Shown: in pieces, positions 50,768-59,119 of the stretch | Numbering within the stretch: position 1 is the stretch's first letter | Layout: each line of letters starts with the position of its first letter | Assembly: GCA_004294445.1 (NCBI GenBank) | Contig: REAZ01000015.1 | Location: 41,621 to 105,620, forward strand | Direction of reading: 5' to 3' | From: Cytophagales bacterium | GTDB lineage: Bacteria; Bacteroidota; Bacteroidia; Cytophagales; Thermoflexibacteraceae | Length of the DNA: 64,000 nt | Notes under the pieces: generated by a model | Databases searched by the model: none | What the model saw: the letters and a program-made list of their open reading frames with translations, nothing else | Told to the model about the DNA's origin: nothing | Translations under genes and position numbers: made by a program

Positions 50768-52201
50768 ATGAAAATTTTCAAACTCTATCTTTTCTTTCTT
50801 TTTACATTGCTATATGCCAATGCTGCTTTCGCTCAAAACGGATTAGACAAATATTTGCAAGGCGATAAGGCGCGTAAGGCAAAAAAATACGACATAGCCG
50901 TACAGTTTTTTCAAGAAGCTATCAAGTTAGACCCAAAGGCAGAAAAATATTATTTTGATATGGGCTTGTCCTACAGGTCTATGGGAGATATGGACAAGGC
51001 ATCTGCTGCTTTCCTGAAGGCGATTAGCCTTAAGCCTGATTATGCAGAGGCTTATCGGATTTTGGCAAAAATTGCGGAGGTAGGGAAGAAAGACTACCCG
51101 CAAGCTGCTGTTTACTATAAGAAGGCAGTACAGTATGACAAAGACCCAAAAATTAAGGCTGAAAACATTGCCCAAGCTATCAAATTGATGAATTTTACAC
51201 AAAAATATGACTCCATTACTCCGCTGTTGGTCGAGGCAAAAAAGTTAGACCCGTCAAACGGAGATTTGATATACATGGAAATTAAAAACTTGAATAAACT
51301 CGGACAATATGACTCTGCTATCGTAAAATCAAAAATGATGAGTAAAAACATAGGCAGATACAAGGGCAAAAATGAGGCGGGTTTGATGGCAACCCTCAAG
51401 CCGCCGCGCGATTTGGATAGATTTAATTACGAAATAGGCTATGCATACCATAAAAAAGGAAAATTTGATAGCGCTTTGACGTTTTTGAAATTGGCAAAAT
51501 ATGGCAAATTGGTAAATAAAGTTTCTTTGCTACTGCCTGAGCATCAGTACGAGATTGCTTCTGCTTATTTTGACGTTTTCCAATACGAAAAATCTAAAGA
51601 AGCCATAGATAAAGCATTACAGATGGATGCCAAATACAAGGAAGCCAAAGATTTAGACCTAAAAATTGTTTCTTTGAAGGAGTCAGTAAAGGGCAAGCAA
51701 AAAGGGATAAAATCGTTGGAGGACTCGGTGAAAGCAAACAAAGATGAAAAGAAAAGAGCAGATGTCTATTGCCGTTTGTGCGGTCGGCAGTTTGAAACTT
51801 TTGATTATGAAGGAGCAGCTCGCTCAGCAGAAGAGTGTCTAAAGTTTTTTCCAACTAAGCTACAGGTAGTTCTTTGGAAATCTATCTCACTTTATCGCAA
51901 TGGTAAGTTCAATGAAGCGATTGCCGATTTGCAAAATATTACAGATAATGAGGATATTCCCACAGACGTAAAAGCTCGATTTGCCTTTGCTTTGGGAATT
52001 ATCTTGAAAGATGCAGCAAAATCTCCCGAAGGCGACCCTGCTTCTCAGAACTTTATTGCAGGAGAAAGTTTTAAGTTAGCTCAAAAGAGTAGCAGATATA
52101 GGGCGGCGGCGCGTGCCGAAATGGAAGGGATACCAGGGCTATCACAGCTATTGCAAGAAGAAGAACTGCAAGAAGAAGGCTCAACTACTATAGATGATTA
52201 A
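50768..52201 (+). CDS. Secreted tetratricopeptide-repeat protein
   Basis: This 477-residue protein has a signal peptide (about 1-22, AAFA-Q) and TPR units from residue 30 onwards, for example YYFDMGLSYRSMGDMDKASA and AYRILAKIAEVGKKDYPQAA. A helical, lysine-rich stretch lies near 290-330 and two more TPR-like units follow. The tail is acidic. It should be periplasmic or surface-linked and mediate protein contacts; a specific partner is not evident. The 280-base gap before it is AT-rich with no gene seen. It ends at a hairpin shared with the Fur-family gene. Confidence 0.85.
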   Translation: MKIFKLYLFFLFTLLYANAAFAQNGLDKYLQGDKARKAKKYDIAVQFFQEAIKLDPKAEKYYFDMGLSYRSMGDMDKASAAFLKAISLKPDYAEAYRILAKIAEVGKKDYPQAAVYYKKAVQYDKDPKIKAENIAQAIKLMNFTQKYDSITPLLVEAKKLDPSNGDLIYMEIKNLNKLGQYDSAIVKSKMMSKNIGRYKGKNEAGLMATLKPPRDLDRFNYEIGYAYHKKGKFDSALTFLKLAKYGKLVNKVSLLLPEHQYEIASAYFDVFQYEKSKEAIDKALQMDAKYKEAKDLDLKIVSLKESVKGKQKGIKSLEDSVKANKDEKKRADVYCRLCGRQFETFDYEGAARSAEECLKFFPTKLQVVLWKSISLYRNGKFNEAIADLQNITDNEDIPTDVKARFAFALGIILKDAAKSPEGDPASQNFIAGESFKLAQKSSRYRAAARAEMEGIPGLSQLLQEEELQEEGSTTIDD

Positions 52202-52227
52202 GATTGATAGTTATAATTTTTTAACTG

Positions 52228-52262
52228 AAAGGCATCTCCTCCAAGAGATGTCTTTTATTTTT
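52228..52262. terminator. Bidirectional terminator between TPR gene and fur-like gene
   Basis: AAAGGCATCTC (52228-52238), a CTCCAA loop and GAGATGTCTTT (52245-52255) form an 11-bp stem with one wobble, followed by T-rich sequence. The right arm touches the 3' end of the opposing gene. Confidence 0.75.
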
Positions 52263-52674
52263 TACAATCCTTGCAAACGCCTTGCACCAAAAAGCTATAG
52301 CCAATTAGCTGATAATTGGTTGGCAAACTGATGGCAGGTATAGGTATATCTTCCAAACAAAATGTATGCCCACACGCCTCACAATTAAAGTGTACGTGAG
52401 CGTCATTATGCTTATGGCTCATGCAGTTTGAGGCACAAAGGGCATATTTGGAAGTGCCTGAATCGTCTAATACTTTATGGATTAGCCCTTGTTCTTCAAA
52501 AGATTTCAATGTGCGATAGATAGTTACGCGGTCATAGCTTTTGTCAATAGCTTCTTCGATTTCGGCATGAGAAAGGGCGTAGTTCTTCGAAAGGAAGAAG
52601 TCTAATACTTCTAAACGAATTTTTGTTTTTCTTACCTGATGAGTGTTTAATAAACTTTCAGCTACGCCATTCAT
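52255..52674 (-). CDS. Fur-family transcriptional regulator
   Basis: This 139-residue metal-responsive repressor has a winged helix (about 12-75, with SYDRVTIYRTLKSFEEQGLIHKV). The dimerisation domain carries H93 and H95 in DAHVHF and the structural zinc cysteines C98 and C101 (CEAC) plus C134 and C137 (CKDC). The four-cysteine site and short length fit Fur, Zur or PerR; which metal is sensed cannot be told. The divergent neighbour at 52824 shares a 149-base gap containing a TAAATTTG element (52751-52758). Confidence 0.92.
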   Translation of the reverse strand: MNGVAESLLNTHQVRKTKIRLEVLDFFLSKNYALSHAEIEEAIDKSYDRVTIYRTLKSFEEQGLIHKVLDDSGTSKYALCASNCMSHKHNDAHVHFNCEACGHTFCLEDIPIPAISLPTNYQLIGYSFLVQGVCKDCKK

Positions 52675-52823
52675 AATCTTGATGATTAAATAATTAGTTA
52701 TTTTGAAGACAAAATTAAAAAAAATGCCTGTAGCTAACGAATTTGTTTACTAAATTTGGATAACTTGTCATTATGATTTTGGCAGTCAAAAAGAAATATC
52801 ATTACAAAAAATAGATAAAAACC

Positions 52824-54023
52824 ATGATTACCTTGCTTCGTCAGCAGTTTAATGCACAATTTAACCAAGAAAAATATGATGCCATGTTAGATGACATCGC
52901 CAATGAGTACCAGTATCGAGTTGCTTTCAAAATCTGTGAAACGCCAATTTTTATTGGTAAGCAACTCAAAAATGAACTTATCAATGCCATAGACGAAATA
53001 GTAAGCCAAATTTGGGGTACGCACTATCAGCAAAACATTCATTTAGCCACGCCGACTCACCTCCAAGTGCCTAATGAAGATGAGATTCCTACTTTTGCTG
53101 CCATAGATTTTGCTATCTGCGAAGACCCCGAAAATCCTGAACAGTTAATACCTCAACTCATTGAATTGCAGGGTTTCCCTTCCCTTTTTTGCTTTCAACA
53201 CTTCTTGAATCTTAAATACAGAAAGCATTATGCTATTCCCGAAGGTTTCACTCACTTCCTAAGACCTGAATTTATAGAAAATGAGGATTTGTACATCGAT
53301 GCGCTGCGAAAGACACTCTTGGGGAATAGCAAGGCAGAAAATGTGATTCTGATGGAAATAGAACCAGAAAAACAGAAAACAAGGATAGATTTTTCTTGCA
53401 CCGAACAGTTTTTGGGCATCAAGGCAGTCTGCATCACCAAAATTTACAAAGAGGGAAAAAAACTGTATTATGAAGAAAATGGACAAAAAATTTGGATAGA
53501 ACGTATCTATAACCGTGTTATTTTTGATGAGCTTGAGTTGCGCAAGGATTTAACGCTCCATTTCGATTTCAGAGATGATTTGGACGTAAAATGGTTGGCT
53601 CATCCAAATTGGTTTTTCAAAATTAGCAAGTTCACACTTCCATTTCTCAAAAGCAAGTACGTGCCGCACACGCAGTTTTTGGACAAGATGCCCCAAATTC
53701 CTGACGATTTGGAAAATTATGTATTGAAACCATTGTTTTCTTTTGCGGGTGCGGGGGTAAAGTTTGATGTTACAAAGCAAGACATCGAAAGTGTGAAAGA
53801 TAAGAGCAATTACATTTTGATGAAAAAAGTGCATTATAAACCGCTTATTCAGACTTTAGACGTGCCTGCCAAAGTGGAAGTGCGTATGCTGCTTGTGAAT
53901 ATAAACGGCAAATTAGAATTAGTAACCAACCTTATTCGCTTGAGCAAGGGTAAAATGATGGGCGTAGATTTTAACAAGGGCTTGGAGTGGGTAGGCGGCT
54001 CTATTGGATATTTTGAGAGATAA
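52824..54023 (+). CDS. Hypothetical ATP-grasp-like protein
   Basis: No named family is certain. The C-terminal half of this 399-residue protein looks like an ATP-grasp fold: YVLKPLFSFAGAGVKFDV near 291-308 resembles the glycine-rich nucleotide loop, YILMKKVHYKP near 322-332 the hinge, and VEVRMLLVNINGKLELVTNLIRLSKG near 345-370 the metal-binding end. An N-terminal region (about 85-140) has PTFAAIDFAICED and LIELQGFPSLFCF. It starts an apparent three-gene run with an ATP-grasp/alpha-E protein and YfiT (gaps of 21 and about 55 bases), so it may be a ligase in a peptide-like tagging pathway. That is inference. Confidence 0.6.
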   Translation: MITLLRQQFNAQFNQEKYDAMLDDIANEYQYRVAFKICETPIFIGKQLKNELINAIDEIVSQIWGTHYQQNIHLATPTHLQVPNEDEIPTFAAIDFAICEDPENPEQLIPQLIELQGFPSLFCFQHFLNLKYRKHYAIPEGFTHFLRPEFIENEDLYIDALRKTLLGNSKAENVILMEIEPEKQKTRIDFSCTEQFLGIKAVCITKIYKEGKKLYYEENGQKIWIERIYNRVIFDELELRKDLTLHFDFRDDLDVKWLAHPNWFFKISKFTLPFLKSKYVPHTQFLDKMPQIPDDLENYVLKPLFSFAGAGVKFDVTKQDIESVKDKSNYILMKKVHYKPLIQTLDVPAKVEVRMLLVNINGKLELVTNLIRLSKGKMMGVDFNKGLEWVGGSIGYFER

Positions 54024-54044
54024 GTAAAAAATAATTTTTTTATA

Positions 54045-56627
54045 ATGACAAAACAAGTCGGACAACAGACGAATTCGATGCTGAAAATTTATGCTTCTGA
54101 ATATGTGCTTAACGATGAAATGTGGGCTTTTGATGGGGTAAAGCCGCATTGGGAAAGGTTGATTTCGCACATACAGCAGTTAGGGGAGCATGAACTTACT
54201 CAACGGCGTAGTGATATTGAGCGTCTTTTGCGTGAGCATGGCGTTAGCTATAATATCTATGACGACCCTAATGGCATGAATCGCCCTTGGAAATTGGACA
54301 CTATTCCTTTGGTGGTGAGTGGGGAAGATTGGGCAAGAACCGAAAAAGGACTTAAACAGCGTGCAGAATTATTGAATCTTGTTTTGAAAGACTTGTACGG
54401 GAAACGAAATCTTATCAAAGAGGGATTGCTCCCACAATCATTGGTATATAATCACATTGGTTTCTTGCGTCCTTGCGACCAAACCTTTAGGGATAGGGCT
54501 TATCCGCTTACTTTTTATGCGGCTGATACTGCTAAAACTGCTGATGGCAAACGCTGGGTGCTGGGAGATAGAACTCAAGCCCCTTCGGGCATTGGGTATG
54601 CCTTAGAGAATAGGGCTACTATGACCAAAGTGATGCCAGATATTTTTGTAAATCAGCAAGTTGGCAAATTGTCTCCCTTTTTAGATGCTATACATGCTGC
54701 CCTTGTAGAGCTAAGTCCGCAGTACAAAAGGGGGGCTATGCAGGAAAGCCCTCGAATAGTGGTGCTTACGCCCGGTCAGCGAAACGAAGCCTATTTCGAA
54801 CACGCTTATTTAGCGTCTTTTTTGGGCTATCCTTTGGTGCAAGGGGAAGATTTGATGGTGCGTGATGATACGGTTTGGCTCAAAACATTGGGCGGACTCG
54901 AACAAATAGATGTGATTTGGAGAAGAGTAGATGATGCTTTTTGTGACCCTCTTTCTTTGCGTGCCGATTCGCAACTTGGTATTGCGGGTTTGCTGTCTGC
55001 CGTTCGCAAAGGCAACGTAGCTATAGCAGATGTTTTGGGAAGCGGTGTGCTGGAAAATCCCGCACTTATGGCTTTTTTACCCAAAATATGCCAAGTATAT
55101 CTGGGAGAAGAATTACTCTTACCTTCGGTAGCTACTTGGTGGTGCGGGCATGAAAAAGAGCTTAGATATGTATTGGAAAATTTAGAAAATTTAGTAATAA
55201 AAACTATTTATCCGCAGGGCAGAACCAATGCCATCTTTGGAAGCAAGCAGAGCAAAGAGGCTCTACAAAATTGGCGTGATAAAATTAATGCCCAACCGCA
55301 CTTGTATTTAGCTCAGGAACAATTAGATTTTATATCGACCCCTTCCTTTGTAAATAATCAGTTGGAGCCTCGCAATGCCGTTTTGAGGTGCTTTTTAGTA
55401 GGTAGCGAAGCCGCTAACGGCTATACAGTCATGCACGGTGGGCTTACTCGCAGCTCCTCAGAAAGAAATAATATCATGGTTTCTAATCAGAACGGAGGCA
55501 TCAGCAAAGATACTTGGGTAGCTGCTTTGCAAGTTTTTACCAATCATGTTCCTCTTAGTACCACACCTCTACCGTTCCATCAAAAACACCAACTTTCGAG
55601 CCGTACCGCCGAAAATTTATATTGGGTAGGTAGGTATGCGGCACGCGCCAAGATGTCAACGCGCCTACTTAAAGCAGTGATTCATAAATTAAACGAAATA
55701 AGCCTAAGCACAAGAAAATCTGATAAAAAATTACTTTACGATTTGCTATGCTCACTCACGCAGCTCACGATGACCTACCCCGGTTTTATAGGAGATGGAA
55801 GCAAAGAACGTTTGCAAAACCCTGAAAAAGAACTTATTAGACTAACATTAGACTATCAGAAAAGTGGAAGTTTGATGGCTGTAGTGCAGTACATGATGCG
55901 CTCCGTTTATGCCATTCGCCCATGCTGGTCGGCTGATACATGGCGTATCTTAGACCAAATAGATGACTATTGGAAAATGCTATCGCAGCTACCCGAAGTC
56001 AATCTGAGAGATATACAAATAGGGCTTGACCAACTTATTATGTATCTTGCTGCTTTTGCAGGTTTTAATCGTGAAACTTTGAACCAAAAATATGAGCTTC
56101 CCTTGCTCGATTTGGGGCGTAGGATAGAAAAAAGTTTGCTTTCTATAGCCTTGCACCGCTCCACACTCACCCTCGTAGAAGATACCGAAGTAGAGCAAGG
56201 TTTGATGGAAACTGTACTTAGCTGCCAAGAAAGCCTCTATGCTTACCGTTCTAAGTACCAATCCAAACTATATCTCTCCCATGTATTGGAATTATTGCTT
56301 TTTGATGCCACACACCCAAGCTCGCTGCTCTGTCGCTTGCTCATCATTCAGAAAACAGTCAAAGATTTACCCCGACCAGCACACCAGCACAGGCTAAGTG
56401 AAGAGGAAAAACTCATTTTAGAGGCAATTTCTGTATTGCAACTTGCTGATATACAAAAACTTACTGTTCATAAAAAAGGAACATTTATCCGACAAGAGTT
56501 AGAATATTTGTTGGCAAAAGTTTCTGGACTGATAGCCAATATGTCCAATATTATCGTAAGTAAATTTTTCAGTCATGCACAAAAGCAGCAGTTGTCGGAA
56601 AATATAGAACAAAAAATAGATTTGTAA
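54045..56627 (+). CDS. Circularly permuted ATP-grasp / alpha-E domain fusion protein
   Basis: Residues about 15-480 of this 860-residue protein match the circularly permuted type 2 ATP-grasp family: WERLISHIQQLGEHELTQRR, YDDPNGMNRPWKLDTIPLV, VYNHIGFLRPCDQ, VVLTPGQRNEAYFEHAYLA and RCFLVGSEAANGYTVMHGG. Residues about 519-830 match the alpha-E domain, beginning SRTAENLYWVGRYAARAKMS. These two are often separate adjacent genes next to a transglutaminase-like gene; here they are fused and no such partner is adjacent. Such loci are thought to make or attach a peptide-like product, but the reaction is unknown. Confidence 0.85.
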   Translation: MTKQVGQQTNSMLKIYASEYVLNDEMWAFDGVKPHWERLISHIQQLGEHELTQRRSDIERLLREHGVSYNIYDDPNGMNRPWKLDTIPLVVSGEDWARTEKGLKQRAELLNLVLKDLYGKRNLIKEGLLPQSLVYNHIGFLRPCDQTFRDRAYPLTFYAADTAKTADGKRWVLGDRTQAPSGIGYALENRATMTKVMPDIFVNQQVGKLSPFLDAIHAALVELSPQYKRGAMQESPRIVVLTPGQRNEAYFEHAYLASFLGYPLVQGEDLMVRDDTVWLKTLGGLEQIDVIWRRVDDAFCDPLSLRADSQLGIAGLLSAVRKGNVAIADVLGSGVLENPALMAFLPKICQVYLGEELLLPSVATWWCGHEKELRYVLENLENLVIKTIYPQGRTNAIFGSKQSKEALQNWRDKINAQPHLYLAQEQLDFISTPSFVNNQLEPRNAVLRCFLVGSEAANGYTVMHGGLTRSSSERNNIMVSNQNGGISKDTWVAALQVFTNHVPLSTTPLPFHQKHQLSSRTAENLYWVGRYAARAKMSTRLLKAVIHKLNEISLSTRKSDKKLLYDLLCSLTQLTMTYPGFIGDGSKERLQNPEKELIRLTLDYQKSGSLMAVVQYMMRSVYAIRPCWSADTWRILDQIDDYWKMLSQLPEVNLRDIQIGLDQLIMYLAAFAGFNRETLNQKYELPLLDLGRRIEKSLLSIALHRSTLTLVEDTEVEQGLMETVLSCQESLYAYRSKYQSKLYLSHVLELLLFDATHPSSLLCRLLIIQKTVKDLPRPAHQHRLSEEEKLILEAISVLQLADIQKLTVHKKGTFIRQELEYLLAKVSGLIANMSNIIVSKFFSHAQKQQLSENIEQKIDL

Positions 56628-56682
56628 TTTTTTGATAATAAGCATTTTAAATAAAATTTTTAACACAGTAAAACAGAAACTT

Positions 56683-57210
56683 ATGGAAGATTTACGTTAT
56701 CCTATCGGGAAATTTGCCTATAAGGGCGAGCATACAGCCCAAGAACGCAAAAAAATGATTTTGCAAATAGCAGAAATTCCCTCTTTGCTAAGAGATGCCG
56801 CCGCCGAACTCTCCGAATCACAACTCAATACGCCCTACCGCCCCGAAGGCTGGACAGTAAGGCAACTCATTCATCATCTGGCTGATAGCCATATCAACGC
56901 CTATACTCGTTTCAAACTTGCACTTACGGAGGAAAACCCAACCATCAAGCCCTACGCAGAGGAAAAGTGGGCAATGCTCCCCGATACTTTCCATACTCCC
57001 ATCGAGGTTTCGCTTGCCCTGCTTGAGGCTATTCATTTTCGCTGGGTGATGATTCTCAAAAATCTATCAGATGCTGACTTCGCCCGAACTTTTGTTCACT
57101 CTGCCAGCCAAATAACATTTACCTTAGACCACGCCTTAGCCATGTATGTATGGCATGGAACGCATCACCTCGCACACCTCACTTCACTCAAAGAGAGAAT
57201 GCAATGGTAA
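56683..57210 (+). CDS. DinB/YfiT-family metal-dependent protein
   Basis: This 175-residue four-helix-bundle protein of the DinB superfamily, YfiT group, has histidines in IHHLADSH (H64/H65) and WHGTHHLAH (H158, H162) as likely metal ligands. The WTVRQLIHHLADSHINAYTRFK segment is diagnostic of YfiT. Relatives are putative thiol (bacillithiol-like) S-transferases. I start at ATG 56683 (MEDLRYPIGKF); a longer in-frame start at 56632 would add 17 residues. It ends just before the convergent GNAT gene. Confidence 0.88.
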   Translation: MEDLRYPIGKFAYKGEHTAQERKKMILQIAEIPSLLRDAAAELSESQLNTPYRPEGWTVRQLIHHLADSHINAYTRFKLALTEENPTIKPYAEEKWAMLPDTFHTPIEVSLALLEAIHFRWVMILKNLSDADFARTFVHSASQITFTLDHALAMYVWHGTHHLAHLTSLKERMQW

Positions 57211-57211
57211 G

Positions 57212-57679
57212 TTAGTGCAGAGCTAATTCCATGTAAACCACACCTGCAAGCGGATTATGATAGTAAGCAGTAGTTTCTTTGAACCCAAAAGACCTATAAA
57301 GCGCGATAGCAGGCTGTAATATATCGAGCGTATCCAATTTCATGAGGATATAATTTTTTTCTTTTGCCTTTTCTATCAGTAACTCTACAAGCCTTCTTCC
57401 CGTACCAAATTTGCGGAAAGAAGGCTTCACATAAAGCCTTTTCATCTCACAAATACCTTCACCTATTTTTTTCAAAGCTACCGCCCCCGCAAGATGTTCC
57501 CCTTCGTATGCAGCCAAAATACAACCTTTTGGCGGTGCATACAGTTTTGTCAAATCTGCCAACTCTTCGTCAAAACTCTGAAAACACAAATCTACGTTCA
57601 GACTTTGAGCGTATTCCAAAAAAATGGCTTTGATGCCTTCTAAATCCTCATAGTTTTCTACTTCTTTAATTTCCATCAT
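57212..57679 (-). CDS. GNAT-family N-acetyltransferase
   Basis: This 155-residue acetyltransferase has the acetyl-CoA loop FRKFGTGRRLVELLIEKAK near 88-106, preceded by the MKRLYVKPSF strand, and a C-terminal YRSFGFKETTAYY. The acceptor substrate is unknown. It converges on the YfiT gene with one base between stop codons and no hairpin. The start may be either of two adjacent ATG codons. Confidence 0.88.
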   Translation of the reverse strand: MMEIKEVENYEDLEGIKAIFLEYAQSLNVDLCFQSFDEELADLTKLYAPPKGCILAAYEGEHLAGAVALKKIGEGICEMKRLYVKPSFRKFGTGRRLVELLIEKAKEKNYILMKLDTLDILQPAIALYRSFGFKETTAYYHNPLAGVVYMELALH

Positions 57680-57804
57680 AAAAGTATTTGTTTTTATGTC
57701 CTTGGGGAAAAGAAATTACCCCCATTTTTTATTCAATCTATCACAAACATACTTATATTTACAGAGTAAAAAACTTTTCAATAGAGCAATTAGCAAAAGT
57801 AGGC

Positions 57805-58899
57805 TTATAAGTTTCCTCTTTGTGCTTGCTCTCTCTCTATTGCCTCAAAAAGTGCCTTGAAATTTCCCTTGCCAAAAGAAACGGCTCCTTTGCGTTGGAT
57901 TATTTCAAAAAATAGCGTAGGTCTATCTACCAACGGTTTAGTAAAAATTTGCAAAAGATACCCTTCTTCATCTCTGTCGACCAAAATATTTAATTTTTTT
58001 AGGGCGGCTAACTCCTCGTCTATAGCTCCTACTCTTGCAGAAAGTTCATCATAGTAAGTATCGGGGACGTTGAGGAATTCGATGCCTCTTTCTCGCAAAC
58101 TCCCTACGGTGTGTATGATGTCGTCTGTGGCAATAGCGATGTGCTGCACGCCCGCCCCTTCGTAGAAATCGAGATATTCCTCTATTTGCGACTTCTTTTT
58201 GCCAACCGCAGGCTCATTGATGGGGAATTTTACATAACCAGAGCCGTTAGCCACTACTTTTGACATCAGTGCGCTGTACTCTGTGGAAATGTCCTTATCA
58301 TCAAAAGTAATGAGCAGTTTGAAACCCAATGCTTTTTCATAAAAATCAACCCACTGATTCATTTCTCCCAAAGGTACATTGCCAACACAGTGGTCGACGT
58401 GCTTTAAGCCAATAGGAGTAATCTTGATGTTAGAGGTCGCAGGGCGATATTTAGGCATGAAAGCACCTGTATAATTTTTTCGCTCTACAAAAGTATGAAT
58501 AGTTTCTCCGTAGGTATGAATAGAGGCAATGACCACTTCGCCAAATTCATCTTTGAGGGTTTCGGGTTTGCTGTGGTGTACCGCACCGCGATTTACTGCT
58601 TTGTAAAACGCTGCCTCTGCATCATCTACCCATAGGGCTAATACTTTTACTCCGTCTCCATGTTTTTTTACGTGTTCGGCAATAGGCGACTCCGAGGACA
58701 AGGCTCCCGTAATTACAAAGCGGAGCTTTCCTTGCTGCAAAACGTAGGAAACTCTATCTTTGACACCTGTTTCGGGACCTTGGTAGGCTACTAAATTGAA
58801 GCCGAAGGCTGTTTGGTAATAGTGTGCTGACTGCTTGGCATTACCTACGTAAAACTCTACGTAGTCTGTGCCATTTAAGGGCATAAAATCTTCTATCAT
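57805..58899 (-). CDS. hppD: 4-hydroxyphenylpyruvate dioxygenase
   Basis: This 364-residue Fe(II) dioxygenase converts 4-hydroxyphenylpyruvate to homogentisate in tyrosine breakdown. It has two vicinal-oxygen-chelate domains. The iron ligands are seen as His in KHVDHCVGNVP, His in GAGVQHIAIATDD and Glu in LFFEIIQRKGA. I start at ATG 58899 (MIEDFMPLNGTDYVEFYVG); an upstream in-frame ATG at 58989 would add 30 implausible residues. Homogentisate dioxygenase is not in the window. Confidence 0.95.
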   Translation of the reverse strand: MIEDFMPLNGTDYVEFYVGNAKQSAHYYQTAFGFNLVAYQGPETGVKDRVSYVLQQGKLRFVITGALSSESPIAEHVKKHGDGVKVLALWVDDAEAAFYKAVNRGAVHHSKPETLKDEFGEVVIASIHTYGETIHTFVERKNYTGAFMPKYRPATSNIKITPIGLKHVDHCVGNVPLGEMNQWVDFYEKALGFKLLITFDDKDISTEYSALMSKVVANGSGYVKFPINEPAVGKKKSQIEEYLDFYEGAGVQHIAIATDDIIHTVGSLRERGIEFLNVPDTYYDELSARVGAIDEELAALKKLNILVDRDEEGYLLQIFTKPLVDRPTLFFEIIQRKGAVSFGKGNFKALFEAIEREQAQRGNL

Positions 58900-59119
58900 T
58901 GGTTTATTGGTTTTTGCTGCAAATAAACAAAATTTTGTAATAATTACGTGCTTAAAAAAATGATATTTGATAAGACTGCGGCTACTCACCCCCGTCTGCG
59001 CCTATTAAATTTGTTATTCACATCAATTAATTATCTAAATCAACCTATATTTGCAGATATTTTTATATCAATAGGCAATTCACACAAATAAGTCTATTGA
59101 TAATCAATGATTTAAAGTT

